Part shown: positions 8,754 through 16,744 of the stretch, one piece after another
Numbering within the stretch: the first letter of the stretch is position 1
Layout of the letters: every line of letters begins with the position of its first letter
Origin: Streptomyces aquilus
GTDB taxonomy: Bacteria > Actinomycetota > Actinomycetes > Streptomycetales > Streptomycetaceae
DNA length: 64,000 nucleotides
Direction: 5' to 3'
Assembly (NCBI RefSeq): GCF_003955715.1
Contig: NZ_CP034463.1
Coordinates: forward strand, 9,424,001-9,488,000
Notes under the pieces: generated by a model
What the model saw: the letters and a program-made list of their open reading frames with translations, nothing else
Told to the model about the DNA's origin: nothing
The model's database searches: none
Made by a program: the position numbers and the translations under genes

Positions 8754-9672
8754 GATCGTCGGGGCGGGCCTGCTCGCCCACGTCCCCACCATCGTGCTCC
8801 CCGAGGAAGAGCGCCGGGAACTGAACGAGGGCAAGGAGATCACCCTCGTCACCGGCCTCCGCCGGCTGCGCCGGGAGGTGTTCGAGCGGGACGACTACGA
8901 CACCGTCGTCGTCCTCGACTCCCACTGGGCGACCACCGTCGAGTTCGTCGTCACCGCACAGCAGCGCCGGGCGGGCCTGTTCACTTCCGAGGAGCTGCCG
9001 CGCGGCATGTGCAGGATGCCGTACGACTTCCCGGGCGACCCCGAACTCGCCCACAACATCGAGAAGTTCGCGGACCGGCACGGCACCTGGATCACCGCGA
9101 TCGACGACGACCACCTGCCGATCTACTACGCCACCATCAACCTCTGGAAGTTCCTCGGCGAGGGTCTGCCCGACAAGCGGTGGGTGACCATCGGCGTCTG
9201 TCAGACCGGTGACATGGAGGACCATCTGCGCCTGGGCCGCGCGCTCGCCGACGGCATCGCCGCCACCCCCGGCCGCCGGGTCCTGCTGATCGCCTCCGGT
9301 GCCCTCTCGCACTCCTTCTGGCCGTTGCGCGAACTGCGCGACCACGAAGCCAGCGACCCGGTGCACATCTTCACGCCCGAGGCCCGCGAGGCCGACCGCG
9401 AGCGGATCTCTTGGTTCAAGGAGGGCCGCCACGACAAGGTCCTCGACACCATGGACGAGTTCTGGAAGTTCAAGCCCGAGGCGAAGTTCTTCCACTACCT
9501 GATGATGGCCGGCGCCCTCGGCGAACAGGCCTGCGTCGCCAGGGCCCGCCAGTACGGGGAGTACGAGAACTCGATCGGCACCGGCCAGGTGCACCTCTGG
9601 TTCGACCGCCCGGCCGACGGCTGGACCGGCACCGGCCTGCCCACCCCGCGCACCCCTCACAGCCGTATCTAG
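8746..9672 (+). CDS. hpaD: Extradiol ring-cleavage dioxygenase, homoprotocatechuate 2,3-dioxygenase type (LigB family)
   Basis: The 308-residue non-heme iron enzyme aligns by eye with enterobacterial HpaD/HpcB. Shared parts are the early AHVP histidine, the second DSHW histidine, FTSEELPRGM, the strand-turn IASGALSHSF and a C-terminal GTGQV. It opens a catechol ring next to the hydroxyls. With HpaE- and FAH-type neighbours the likely substrate is 3,4-dihydroxyphenylacetate or a close side-chain variant. The start ATG overlaps the preceding gene by 8 nt, suggesting translational coupling. Confidence 0.82.
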   Translation: MGEIVGAGLLAHVPTIVLPEEERRELNEGKEITLVTGLRRLRREVFERDDYDTVVVLDSHWATTVEFVVTAQQRRAGLFTSEELPRGMCRMPYDFPGDPELAHNIEKFADRHGTWITAIDDDHLPIYYATINLWKFLGEGLPDKRWVTIGVCQTGDMEDHLRLGRALADGIAATPGRRVLLIASGALSHSFWPLRELRDHEASDPVHIFTPEAREADRERISWFKEGRHDKVLDTMDEFWKFKPEAKFFHYLMMAGALGEQACVARARQYGEYENSIGTGQVHLWFDRPADGWTGTGLPTPRTPHSRI

Positions 9673-9693
9673 TCCTCTTCAGGAGCCCCTGTC

Positions 9694-10539
9694 ATGCCCG
9701 AGTACCGCCGTATCCTCCTCGACGGCGCCGCCGTCCAGGTCACCGTCGACGGGGACGAACTCGTCGCCGGTGACGGCCGTCGCGTCAAGGTCGAGGACGC
9801 ACAGCACCTGCCTCCCGTGGTCCCGTCCAAGGTCGTCGCCGTGCACCTCAACCACCGCAGCCGTGTGGAGGAGTTCGGCATCGAACTGCCCGACACGCCC
9901 ACGTACTTCCACAAGCCGACGTCCGCCCTCAACTCCCACAAGGGCGCGATCGTCCGGCCCGAGGGCTGCAAGTGGCTCAACTACGAGGGCGAGGTCGCCA
10001 TCGTCATCGGGAGGACCGCGCGGAACATCTCCCCGGCCGAGGCGGCGGAGTACATCGTCGGCTACACCATCGCCAACGACTACGGACTGCACGACTTCCG
10101 CGACACGGACGCCGGTTCGATGCTCCGCGTCAAGGGCTCGGACACGCTGTGCCCGCTCGGCCCCGGACTGGTCACCGACTGGGACTTCCGCGGCAAGAGC
10201 CTGCGCACATACGTCAACGGACAGGTGGCGCAGGACGGTTCGACCGACGAGATGCAGTGGGACATGCACTACCTCGTCGCCGACATCGCCCGCACCATCA
10301 CCCTCCACCCTGGCGACGTCCTGCTCTCCGGCACGCCCGCCAACTCCCGCCCCGTGCGGCCCGGTGACGTCGTCGAGGTCGAGGTCGAGGGCCTGGGCCG
10401 CCTCACCAACCACATCGTCACCGGCCCGACCGCGATCCGTACCGACGTCGGCGCCCAGCCCACCGAGTCGGAGGAGGTGCTGTCCACCGCGCTCGGCGGC
10501 GACTGGGAGTTCCGCGGCATCCGCCCGCCCAGGCGCTGA
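9694..10539 (+). CDS. Fumarylacetoacetate-hydrolase-family enzyme (HpaG-like isomerase/decarboxylase)
   Basis: The 281-residue protein carries the FAH metal site: YEGEVAIVIG supplies glutamates and GYTIANDYGLHDF supplies the aspartate. There is also a typical C-terminal LSGTPANSRPVRPGD. In homoprotocatechuate pathways such enzymes decarboxylate 5-oxopent-3-ene-1,2,5-tricarboxylate or isomerise its product. E. coli HpaG has two fused repeats; this protein has one. It lies 21 nt after the dioxygenase with an intervening AGGAG. Confidence 0.8.
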   Translation: MPEYRRILLDGAAVQVTVDGDELVAGDGRRVKVEDAQHLPPVVPSKVVAVHLNHRSRVEEFGIELPDTPTYFHKPTSALNSHKGAIVRPEGCKWLNYEGEVAIVIGRTARNISPAEAAEYIVGYTIANDYGLHDFRDTDAGSMLRVKGSDTLCPLGPGLVTDWDFRGKSLRTYVNGQVAQDGSTDEMQWDMHYLVADIARTITLHPGDVLLSGTPANSRPVRPGDVVEVEVEGLGRLTNHIVTGPTAIRTDVGAQPTESEEVLSTALGGDWEFRGIRPPRR

Positions 10540-10648
10540 AGCGGCGGGCGTCGCCGGGACGGTCCCCCGGCGCGGCGCGCGAAAACGCGCCGTACGGTGG
10601 CCGTCCACGCCTCCTTGCCGCACTCCGCATGCGGGTAGGGTCGCGCCC

Positions 10649-11251
10649 ATGAGCGATTCCTCCGAGAAAGCACAGGCCAAGCCGCGTAAGCGTGTGGACT
10701 ACGGGACCGGCCGCGAGGCTCTGCTCAAAGCGGCGGTGCGGGTGGTCGCCCAGGGTGGGCTGCGCAAGCTCACCTATCGCGCCGTCGCGGAGGAGGCCGG
10801 GGTCACCCACGGGCTCGTGGTGCACCACTTCGGCTCGCGGGACGCCCTGATCGAGGAGACCCTCGCCCACACCATCCGCACCTCGCTGAGCACCAGCGCG
10901 CTCGAACCGGGCACCGGCAAGGTCGCGGACTTCTCGGCGGGGCTCTCGGAGATGGTCACGGCGGACCCGGACGTCCAGGCGTTCCAGTACGAGCTGCTGC
11001 TGGAGTCGCGCCGCCGCCCGGAACTGCTGCCTCAGATCCGCGCGTTGTACGGCCAGTACTTCGACGCCACCGAGCGCGAACTGTCCCGCATCCTGCCCGA
11101 GGACGCCTCACCCGCCATGACCCGGCTCGTGTTCGCGGCGCTGGAGGGCCTCGTCCTGCACCAGCTGGTCCTGGGCGAGCCGGAGGTCACCGAAGCCGCG
11201 CTGAAGGAACTCCGAGCGCTGCTGACCCGGCCACGCGGCGACGCGGAGTAG
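10649..11251 (+). CDS. TetR-family regulator (island copy 1)
   Basis: The 200-residue protein has an N-terminal HTH with LTYRAVAEEAGVTHGLVVHHFGS. I chose the ATG at 10649, with GTAGGG upstream; the open frame extends far beyond it into shadow sequence. It is close along its whole length to the TetR at 20568, including the shared FQYEL segment in the ligand domain. Both lie next to TATCC-N4-GGATA sites. It is the last gene of the ferredoxin operon and precedes P450-B. It is probably an island-specific repressor; the ligand is unknown. Confidence 0.88.
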   Translation: MSDSSEKAQAKPRKRVDYGTGREALLKAAVRVVAQGGLRKLTYRAVAEEAGVTHGLVVHHFGSRDALIEETLAHTIRTSLSTSALEPGTGKVADFSAGLSEMVTADPDVQAFQYELLLESRRRPELLPQIRALYGQYFDATERELSRILPEDASPAMTRLVFAALEGLVLHQLVLGEPEVTEAALKELRALLTRPRGDAE

Positions 11252-11289
11252 CCGCCCTGACCAGGCCAAAGCGCCAGGTCGGACAGGGT

Positions 11290-11310
11290 CCCCGTCGCTT
11301 CGCGGCGGGG
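11290..11310 (+). terminator. Hairpin after tetR copy 1
   Basis: The arms CCCCGTCGC and GCGGCGGGG pair over 9 bp with one G-T pair and a 3-nt loop, about 40 nt after the TetR stop. No T-run follows, as is usual in streptomycetes. It would end the ferredoxin-to-TetR transcript before the P450-B promoter. Confidence 0.55.
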
Positions 11311-11311
11311 G

Positions 11312-11331
11312 CTCGTTTGTTTCCGAACGAG
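11312..11331. promoter_or_regulatory. Inverted repeat CTCGTT-N8-AACGAG
   Basis: This lies in the P450-B upstream region. The arms are perfect over 6 bp, and the left arm reads on as CTCGTTTG, which recurs in the permease upstream region at 12959-12966. It may be related to the GTTTGG/CCAAAC elements at 4810 and 4917. Confidence 0.3.
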
Positions 11332-11381
11332 TAAAGAGTTGATGACGCGGCCGCGAATCGGGTGCGACCTCTTGACGAAAC

Positions 11382-11395
11382 TATCCGGCTGGATA
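11382..11395. promoter_or_regulatory. Operator-like palindrome TATCC-GGCT-GGATA (copy 2)
   Basis: The arms are the same as at 4870-4883 and 20501-20514. It sits 77 bp before the P450-B start, in the promoter region of the P450-B/permease operon and just after the TetR copy 1 gene. Confidence 0.65.
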
Positions 11396-11472
11396 ATTCT
11401 CGCGGTGCAGGGCGACGTCTCGCCCGCCCCTCTCTTCTTCTGCCTCGCGCCCGATCCGAGGAGTGCCCCGCC

Positions 11473-12645
11473 ATGACCGTCACCGAGGATCTGCTGCCCT
11501 TCCGCGACCCGGGCTTCCGTGCGGACCCGTACCCGTACTACGCGCGACTGCGCGAGGAGCATCCGGTCTACCGGCACCCCCTCGGGCTGTACGTCGTCTC
11601 CCGCTACGAGGACGTCGCCCGGCTGATCCGCAACCCCACCCTGAGCGTGCAGCGGCTCGACTTCGGGGTCGCCGACCCCCTCCACCACACCATGCTGGGC
11701 AAGGACGCCCCCGACCACACGCGGCTGCGCCGGATCACCAACCGCTGGTTCACGCCCAAGGCGGTCGAGGAGTGGTCCAAGGTCATGCGGGCCTCCGTCG
11801 AGGCCGTCCTCGACGAGGTCGAGCAAGGCGACGGCACCCTGGACGTCGCGGACGGCCTCGCCCTGAAGTGCACCTTCGACAGCATCTGCCACATCTTCGG
11901 CATCGAGCCGTCCGACATGCTCGCCGTCCAGCGCAAGACGTACGAGATCGGCCTGAGCCTCGGCCCCGGAGGCGACGACCAGGAGGCCAGGGGCAGCGCC
12001 GAGGCCCTGGAGTGGTTCGCCGGCCACATCCGCGGACTGCTCGCCGACAAGCGCGCGCACCCGGGCGAGGGCATGATCGACGCCTTCATCGCCGCGCAGG
12101 ACGAGGGCAGGATGACCGAGGACGAGGTCATCTACACGATCTTCCTCTTCTTCGCCGTCGGTCACCTCGACGTCAAGCACCTCATCAACCACGGCATCTG
12201 GCTGATGACCCAGCGGCCCGACCTGTTCGCCGCCTACCGGGACGAGCCGGAGGCGCGCCCCGGCATCATCAACGAGATCCTGCGCATCGACACACCCGAG
12301 TCGATGGTGGTTCGCCTGACCACGCAGGACATCGTCATCGGGGACACGACCGTCCCCGCCGGCGAGGTCCTGGCCCTGCTCATCGCCTCCGCCAACCGGG
12401 ACCCCGCGGTGTTCGCAGAACCCGACACCTTCGACCACACCCGCCCGGCCGCCGCCGGTCAGCACCTCGCCTTCGGCTCCGGCATGCACGGCTGCGCCGG
12501 CCAGGTCCTGGCCCGCGCCGAAGCCGACGTCGTCTTCAGCTCTCTCGTGAACCGCTTCTCCGGCGTCGAGTCGGCCGGTGAACCCGCCTACGCCCACACC
12601 GAGTTCCTGCGCACCGTCACCCACCTCCCCGTCCGTTTTCGCTGA
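11473..12645 (+). CDS. Cytochrome P450 with atypical I-helix, island copy B
   Basis: This 390-residue P450 starts at the ATG preceded by GAGGAG. The heme loop FGSGMHGCAGQVLARAE and the ExxR helix NEILRID are intact. The I-helix segment reads FFAVGHLDVKHLINHG, which lacks the usual Gly-x-Glu/Asp-Thr-Thr oxygen-activating pair. From memory, non-canonical I-helices also occur in the aryl-ether demethylating CYP255 group, so a demethylation role is possible but unproven. A ferredoxin gene follows after 30 nt. The protein is clearly distinct from P450-A. Confidence 0.9.
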   Translation: MTVTEDLLPFRDPGFRADPYPYYARLREEHPVYRHPLGLYVVSRYEDVARLIRNPTLSVQRLDFGVADPLHHTMLGKDAPDHTRLRRITNRWFTPKAVEEWSKVMRASVEAVLDEVEQGDGTLDVADGLALKCTFDSICHIFGIEPSDMLAVQRKTYEIGLSLGPGGDDQEARGSAEALEWFAGHIRGLLADKRAHPGEGMIDAFIAAQDEGRMTEDEVIYTIFLFFAVGHLDVKHLINHGIWLMTQRPDLFAAYRDEPEARPGIINEILRIDTPESMVVRLTTQDIVIGDTTVPAGEVLALLIASANRDPAVFAEPDTFDHTRPAAAGQHLAFGSGMHGCAGQVLARAEADVVFSSLVNRFSGVESAGEPAYAHTEFLRTVTHLPVRFR

Positions 12646-12675
12646 CCCCGACCCCTTCGGGAGACAGGAACCACC

Positions 12676-12888
12676 ATGAAGATCGAAGTCGACCTCGGCA
12701 AGTGCCAGGACCACGGACAGTGCGTCTACGCCGCCCCCGATCTCTTCGCGCTCGACGACGCCGGACGGCTCACCCTGCGGCAGCGGACGACCGGCGTCTA
12801 CACCGCCGACGTGGACGACGCGAACGCCGAGGAACTCCACGAGGCCGCCGACGTCTGCCCGCTCCAGGCCATCACCGTCCACGAGTAG
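12676..12888 (+). CDS. 3Fe-4S ferredoxin, P450 electron donor (copy B)
   Basis: The 70-residue protein opens with the same CQDHGQC ligand motif as copy A and ends with ADVCPLQAI. An insertion of about 8 residues before the final cysteine accounts for the extra length. GGGAGA precedes the ATG. It is paired with P450-B and probably reduced by the reductase at 5232, since no reductase gene follows here. Confidence 0.92.
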   Translation: MKIEVDLGKCQDHGQCVYAAPDLFALDDAGRLTLRQRTTGVYTADVDDANAEELHEAADVCPLQAITVHE

Positions 12889-12924
12889 CGGCGGGGTCGG
12901 AAAAGGATCTCCCCTCACCCCCTT

Positions 12925-12968
12925 GCCAAACGGATAGTTCCGGCCCACCATGAGGCAACTCGTTTGGC
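12925..12968. promoter_or_regulatory. Widely spaced inverted repeat GCCAAACG / CGTTTGGC before permease
   Basis: Perfect 8-nt arms at 12925-12932 and 12961-12968 are 28 bp apart. A GGATA half-site (12932-12936) overlaps the left arm. The element lies between ferredoxin B and the permease, so the permease may have its own regulated promoter. Confidence 0.35.
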
Positions 12969-13013
12969 CTAAAACAATTTCCCGCCCCTCCCCGTCCCCG
13001 GCAGGTGATTCGA

Positions 13014-14465
13014 GTGGACAGTCAGACAGCGGTCGCCACCCAGACCGCTCACGACCCCTCCATGACAGGCAGGCTCAAGCCCGACTCGCTCGGCGTCCTC
13101 GGCATCCTCTTCTTCGTCCTCTCCGCCCAGGCGCCGCTCACCGGCATCGCCGGGGCCGTACCGATCGCGGTGGCCATCGGCAACGGCGCCGGCGTCCCGG
13201 CCGCCTACCTCGCGGCGGGCATCATCGTGCTGCTGTTCTCCGTCGGGTTCGTCGCCATGGGCCGCCATGTCGTGGACGCCGGGGCCTTCTACACCTACAT
13301 CGGCAAGGGGCTCGGCCGCACGACCGGCTCCGGCAGCGCCGGGATCGCCCTGTTCGCCTACTGTGCCGTCCAGGCCGCCATGTACGGGCTGTACGGCGCC
13401 ACGGTCAGCGGCCTGGTCGAGCACTACACCGACGTCCATGTGGCGTGGTGGATCTGGACCCTTGGCACCATGGTGGTCATCCAGGTGCTCGGCGCGTCGG
13501 GCATCGAGATGGGCGCCAGGATCCTCGCCGTCTTCGTGCTGGCCGAGTTCAGCATCCTGATCGCCTTCGCCCTCGTGACCCTGGTCAAGGGCGGCGGACC
13601 CGAAGGCCTCGGCTTCACGGACAGCTTCTCGCCGTCCGCCGCGCTGAGCGGCGCTCCGGGCGTGGCGCTGATGTTCGCCGTGGCGTCGATGTTCGGCTTC
13701 GAGGCCACCGCCATCTACGGCGAGGAAGCCCGCGAGCCCCGCAAGACCGTCCCCCGGGCCACCTACCTGGCGGTCGCCGTGGTCACCGGCTTCTTCGCCT
13801 TCACCTCCTGGATGCTGGTCTCCGCGCACGGTGCGTCCCGGGTCACGGGCGAGGCGGGCAAGGCACTGGGAAGCGGGGACGCCACCTCCTTCGTCTTCGC
13901 GCCGATCGCCGACCTGTTCGGCGGCTGGGCGGACGACGTCCTGCCGATCCTGCTGGCCACCTCCCTCTTCGCCGGCATCCTCGCCTTCCACAACTCCGCC
14001 AACCGCTACCTGTTCTCCCTCGGCCGCGAGCGGCTGCTGCCGCACGGACTGACCGCCCTCAACCGGCGGCACTCGCCCTGGGCGGCCGGGATCGTGCAGA
14101 CCCTCATCGCCGCGGTGCTGGTGCTGCCCTTCGCGATCCTGGGCAAGGACCCCGTGCTGACCCTCTTCTCCTGGTTCAGCGGGGTCGCGGTCCTCGGCGT
14201 CATGCTGCTGTACTTCCTGACGTCGGTGTCGGTCGTCGCCTTCTTCCGCCGCTCGCGCGCCGACACCCGGCCCTGGAACACCCTCGTCGCCCCCACCCTG
14301 GGCGCGCTCGGCATAGCCGGCGCCATCTGGCTCATCGTCGCCAACTTCACCACCCTCATCGGCGGCGACCGCACCACGGCTCTCTGGCTGGAGCTCACCG
14401 TCCCGGCGGTCCTGCTCCTCGGCGTCGCCGCCGCCCGGCTGACGCGCACCCGGACCGCCGGCTGA
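13014..14465 (+). CDS. APC-family amino acid/amine permease (PuuP-like)
   Basis: The 483-residue membrane protein has about 12 hydrophobic helices and begins with the APC first-helix pattern GILFFVLSAQAPLTG. A middle GFEATAIYGEEAREPRKTVP matches the conserved helix 6 to loop region of amino acid/polyamine permeases. The GTG at 13014 is favoured over a GTG at 13005 because AGGTGAT, a near-perfect anti-16S match, lies just upstream. Beside PuuC- and PuuD-like genes it is the likely uptake system for the amine handled by the GS-like ligase. Confidence 0.85.
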   Translation: MDSQTAVATQTAHDPSMTGRLKPDSLGVLGILFFVLSAQAPLTGIAGAVPIAVAIGNGAGVPAAYLAAGIIVLLFSVGFVAMGRHVVDAGAFYTYIGKGLGRTTGSGSAGIALFAYCAVQAAMYGLYGATVSGLVEHYTDVHVAWWIWTLGTMVVIQVLGASGIEMGARILAVFVLAEFSILIAFALVTLVKGGGPEGLGFTDSFSPSAALSGAPGVALMFAVASMFGFEATAIYGEEAREPRKTVPRATYLAVAVVTGFFAFTSWMLVSAHGASRVTGEAGKALGSGDATSFVFAPIADLFGGWADDVLPILLATSLFAGILAFHNSANRYLFSLGRERLLPHGLTALNRRHSPWAAGIVQTLIAAVLVLPFAILGKDPVLTLFSWFSGVAVLGVMLLYFLTSVSVVAFFRRSRADTRPWNTLVAPTLGALGIAGAIWLIVANFTTLIGGDRTTALWLELTVPAVLLLGVAAARLTRTRTAG

Positions 14466-14472
14466 CTGTCCA

Positions 14473-14506
14473 CCGATGCGGCCGGGACGGCTCCCGGCCG
14501 CATCGG
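14473..14506 (+). terminator. 15-bp perfect hairpin between permease and dehydrogenase
   Basis: The arms CCGATGCGGCCGGGA and TCCCGGCCGCATCGG pair perfectly over 15 bp around a 4-nt loop, 7 nt after the permease stop. The next gene is 48 nt further on the same strand. It may be a terminator or an attenuator that lowers expression of the downstream pair. Confidence 0.6.
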
Positions 14507-14553
14507 CCTCCGTGCCGTACGGCACGAGACCAACGAATCGGAGACGGGGCATC

Positions 14554-16044
14554 GTGCTCAACGCCACCCACGAAGAACTCCTGCGCCGCGCCAAGGAAGT
14601 CGACCTCCCCACGCGCCACCACATCGACGGCGCGGACGAAGCCGGCGGCGGAGCCGCGTTCGCCGTCGTGTCCCCGCGCGACGGCCAGACCCTGGCCCAG
14701 GTCGCCGACGCGGGCGAGGCGGAGGTCGATCTCGCGGTCGCCGCCGCGCGCCGCGCCTTCGACACCGGCCCCTGGCCGCGCCTGGCGCCCGCCGACCGCG
14801 GCCGTGCCCTGCTGCGGATCGCCGACCTCCTGGAGCGGCACCGCGAGGAACTGGCCCTGACCGTCACCCTGGAGATGGGCAAGCCCATCACGGACGCCTA
14901 CGGCATCGAACTGCGCGCCGCGATCAACACGTTCCGCTTCTACGGCCAGCTCGCCGACAAACTCACCGACGAGTCACCCCACACCGCCCCCGACGCCCTC
15001 GCCCTGGTCACCCGGGAACCGGCAGGTGTCGTCGGCGCCGTCGTCCCGTGGAACTTCCCGCTGACGCTGGCGAGTTGGAAGCTCGCGCCGGCGCTCGCCG
15101 CGGGCTGCACCGTCGTACTGAAGCCCTCGGAGAACTCCCCGCTGTCCGCGCTGCTGCTCGCCCGGATCGCCACCGAGGCCGGACTGCCGCCCGGCGTCCT
15201 CAACGTCGTCAACGGCGAAGGCCCCGTCGCCGGGCGGGCGTTGGGACTCCATCCCGACGTGGACGTCCTCGCCTTCACCGGCTCGACCGCCGTCGGCCGG
15301 CACTTCCTGCGCTACTCCGCCGACTCCAACCTCAAGCGGGTCTGGCTCGAACTCGGCGGCAAGTCACCCAACATCATCCTCCCCGACGCCCCGGACCTGG
15401 AGCAGGCAGCCGCCACCGCCGCCTGGGGCATCTTCTTCAACCAGGGCGAGATGTGCACCGCGCCCTCCCGGCTGCTGGTGCACTCCTCGATCGCCGACCG
15501 GGTCACCGAGGCGATCGTCGGGCGGGCCCGCGCACTGCGGGTCGGCGACCCGCTCGACCCGGCCACCGAGATGGGCGCGATGGTCGGCGCGAACCACCTC
15601 GAACGCGTCCTCGGCCATATCGGCACCGGCCTCGACGAAGGAGCCCGGCTGCGCGCCGGCGGCGGCCGCACCCTCGCCGAGACGGGCGGCAGCTTCCTGC
15701 GCCCCACCGTCTTCGACCAGGTGGACCCCGGCATGCGGCTGGCCCGGGAGGAGATCTTCGGCCCGGTCCTGTCCGTCCTCACCTTCGACGATCTGGACGA
15801 GGCGGTACGGCTCGCCAACGCCACCGAGTACGGCCTCGCCGCCGGTCTGTGGACCTCCGACCTGTCCACCGCCCACCAGGTCTCCCGTGCCCTCAAGGCC
15901 GGCACCGTCTGGGTCAACTGCTACGAGGAGGGCGACCTCACCGTCCCCTTCGGCGGCATGAAGCAGTCCGGCAACGGCCGCGACAAGTCCGCCCACGCCC
16001 TCGAGAAGTACACCGAACTGAAGACCACCTGGATCCAGCTGTGA
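14554..16044 (+). CDS. Aldehyde dehydrogenase, PuuC-like (gamma-glutamyl-aminoaldehyde dehydrogenase)
   Basis: This 496-residue NAD(P) aldehyde dehydrogenase has VPWNFPLTLASWK, the base glutamate in LELGGKSPN, the catalytic cysteine in NQGEMCTAPSR and the late EEIFGPVLSVLTF. The pattern resembles E. coli PuuC. I chose the GTG at 14554, with GGAGACGGGG upstream. The last 4 nt overlap the amidotransferase-type hydrolase, a PuuC-PuuD pairing. It would oxidise a gamma-glutamylated aldehyde to the acid. Confidence 0.85.
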   Translation: MLNATHEELLRRAKEVDLPTRHHIDGADEAGGGAAFAVVSPRDGQTLAQVADAGEAEVDLAVAAARRAFDTGPWPRLAPADRGRALLRIADLLERHREELALTVTLEMGKPITDAYGIELRAAINTFRFYGQLADKLTDESPHTAPDALALVTREPAGVVGAVVPWNFPLTLASWKLAPALAAGCTVVLKPSENSPLSALLLARIATEAGLPPGVLNVVNGEGPVAGRALGLHPDVDVLAFTGSTAVGRHFLRYSADSNLKRVWLELGGKSPNIILPDAPDLEQAAATAAWGIFFNQGEMCTAPSRLLVHSSIADRVTEAIVGRARALRVGDPLDPATEMGAMVGANHLERVLGHIGTGLDEGARLRAGGGRTLAETGGSFLRPTVFDQVDPGMRLAREEIFGPVLSVLTFDDLDEAVRLANATEYGLAAGLWTSDLSTAHQVSRALKAGTVWVNCYEEGDLTVPFGGMKQSGNGRDKSAHALEKYTELKTTWIQL

Positions 16045-16742
16045 CCCGCCCCCTGATCGCGATCCCCGCCCGTTTCGCGACGTCCACCTCAGCGCTGCGG
16101 TACGCCGCCGAAGTCAACGCCCGTGCCCTGATCGAGGCCGTCTGGCGCGCCGGCGGAGAACCGGCGAGCATCCACCCCGCCTCCAGGGACGTGGCCGAAC
16201 GCCTCGCCCGCTTCGACGGCGTCCTGCTCCCCGGTGGCGGCGACCTCGCCCCGCACCGCTACGGCGCCACCGACACCCACGACACCGTCTACGACGTCGA
16301 CGACGTCCAGGACGACTTCGACCTCGAAGTCGCCCGCGCAGCCCTCGACTCGGGCCTGCCCCTGCTCGCGATCTGCCGCGGACTCCAGGTCGTCAACGTC
16401 GCCCTCGGCGGCACCCTGGAACAGGACATGGGCGGCCCCGAGCGCGCCCACCGGCACGTCATCCACCCCGTGGCCATCCAGCGGGGCACACTCCTGGAAC
16501 AGGCCACCGGGCAGGAGAAGATCGAGGCGTCCTGCTACCACCACCAGCGCGTCGACCGCGTCGGAGTGGGCCTCGCGGTCACCGCGCGGGCGGCCGACGG
16601 CACGGTGGAGGGACTCGAACTGCCAGGTGCCCAGGGCTGGTTCACGGCCGTCCAGTGGCACCCGGAGGACACCGCCCACGAAGACCCCGCCCACCAGGCC
16701 CTGTTCGACGCGCTCGTCCAGGCCGCCCACGACAGAAGCTGA
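16041..16742 (+). CDS. Class I glutamine amidotransferase-type gamma-glutamyl hydrolase (PuuD-like)
   Basis: The 233-residue protein has the nucleophile motif AICRGLQVVNVALGG and the His-Glu pair in QWHPED, the triad of PuuD/peptidase C26 enzymes. VLLPGGGDLAPHRYG near residue 60 is also typical of this subgroup. Its GTG overlaps the dehydrogenase stop (GTGA). It should remove the glutamate attached by the GS-like enzyme after aldehyde oxidation. Confidence 0.87.
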   Translation: MTRPLIAIPARFATSTSALRYAAEVNARALIEAVWRAGGEPASIHPASRDVAERLARFDGVLLPGGGDLAPHRYGATDTHDTVYDVDDVQDDFDLEVARAALDSGLPLLAICRGLQVVNVALGGTLEQDMGGPERAHRHVIHPVAIQRGTLLEQATGQEKIEASCYHHQRVDRVGVGLAVTARAADGTVEGLELPGAQGWFTAVQWHPEDTAHEDPAHQALFDALVQAAHDRS

Positions 16743-16744
16743 GA

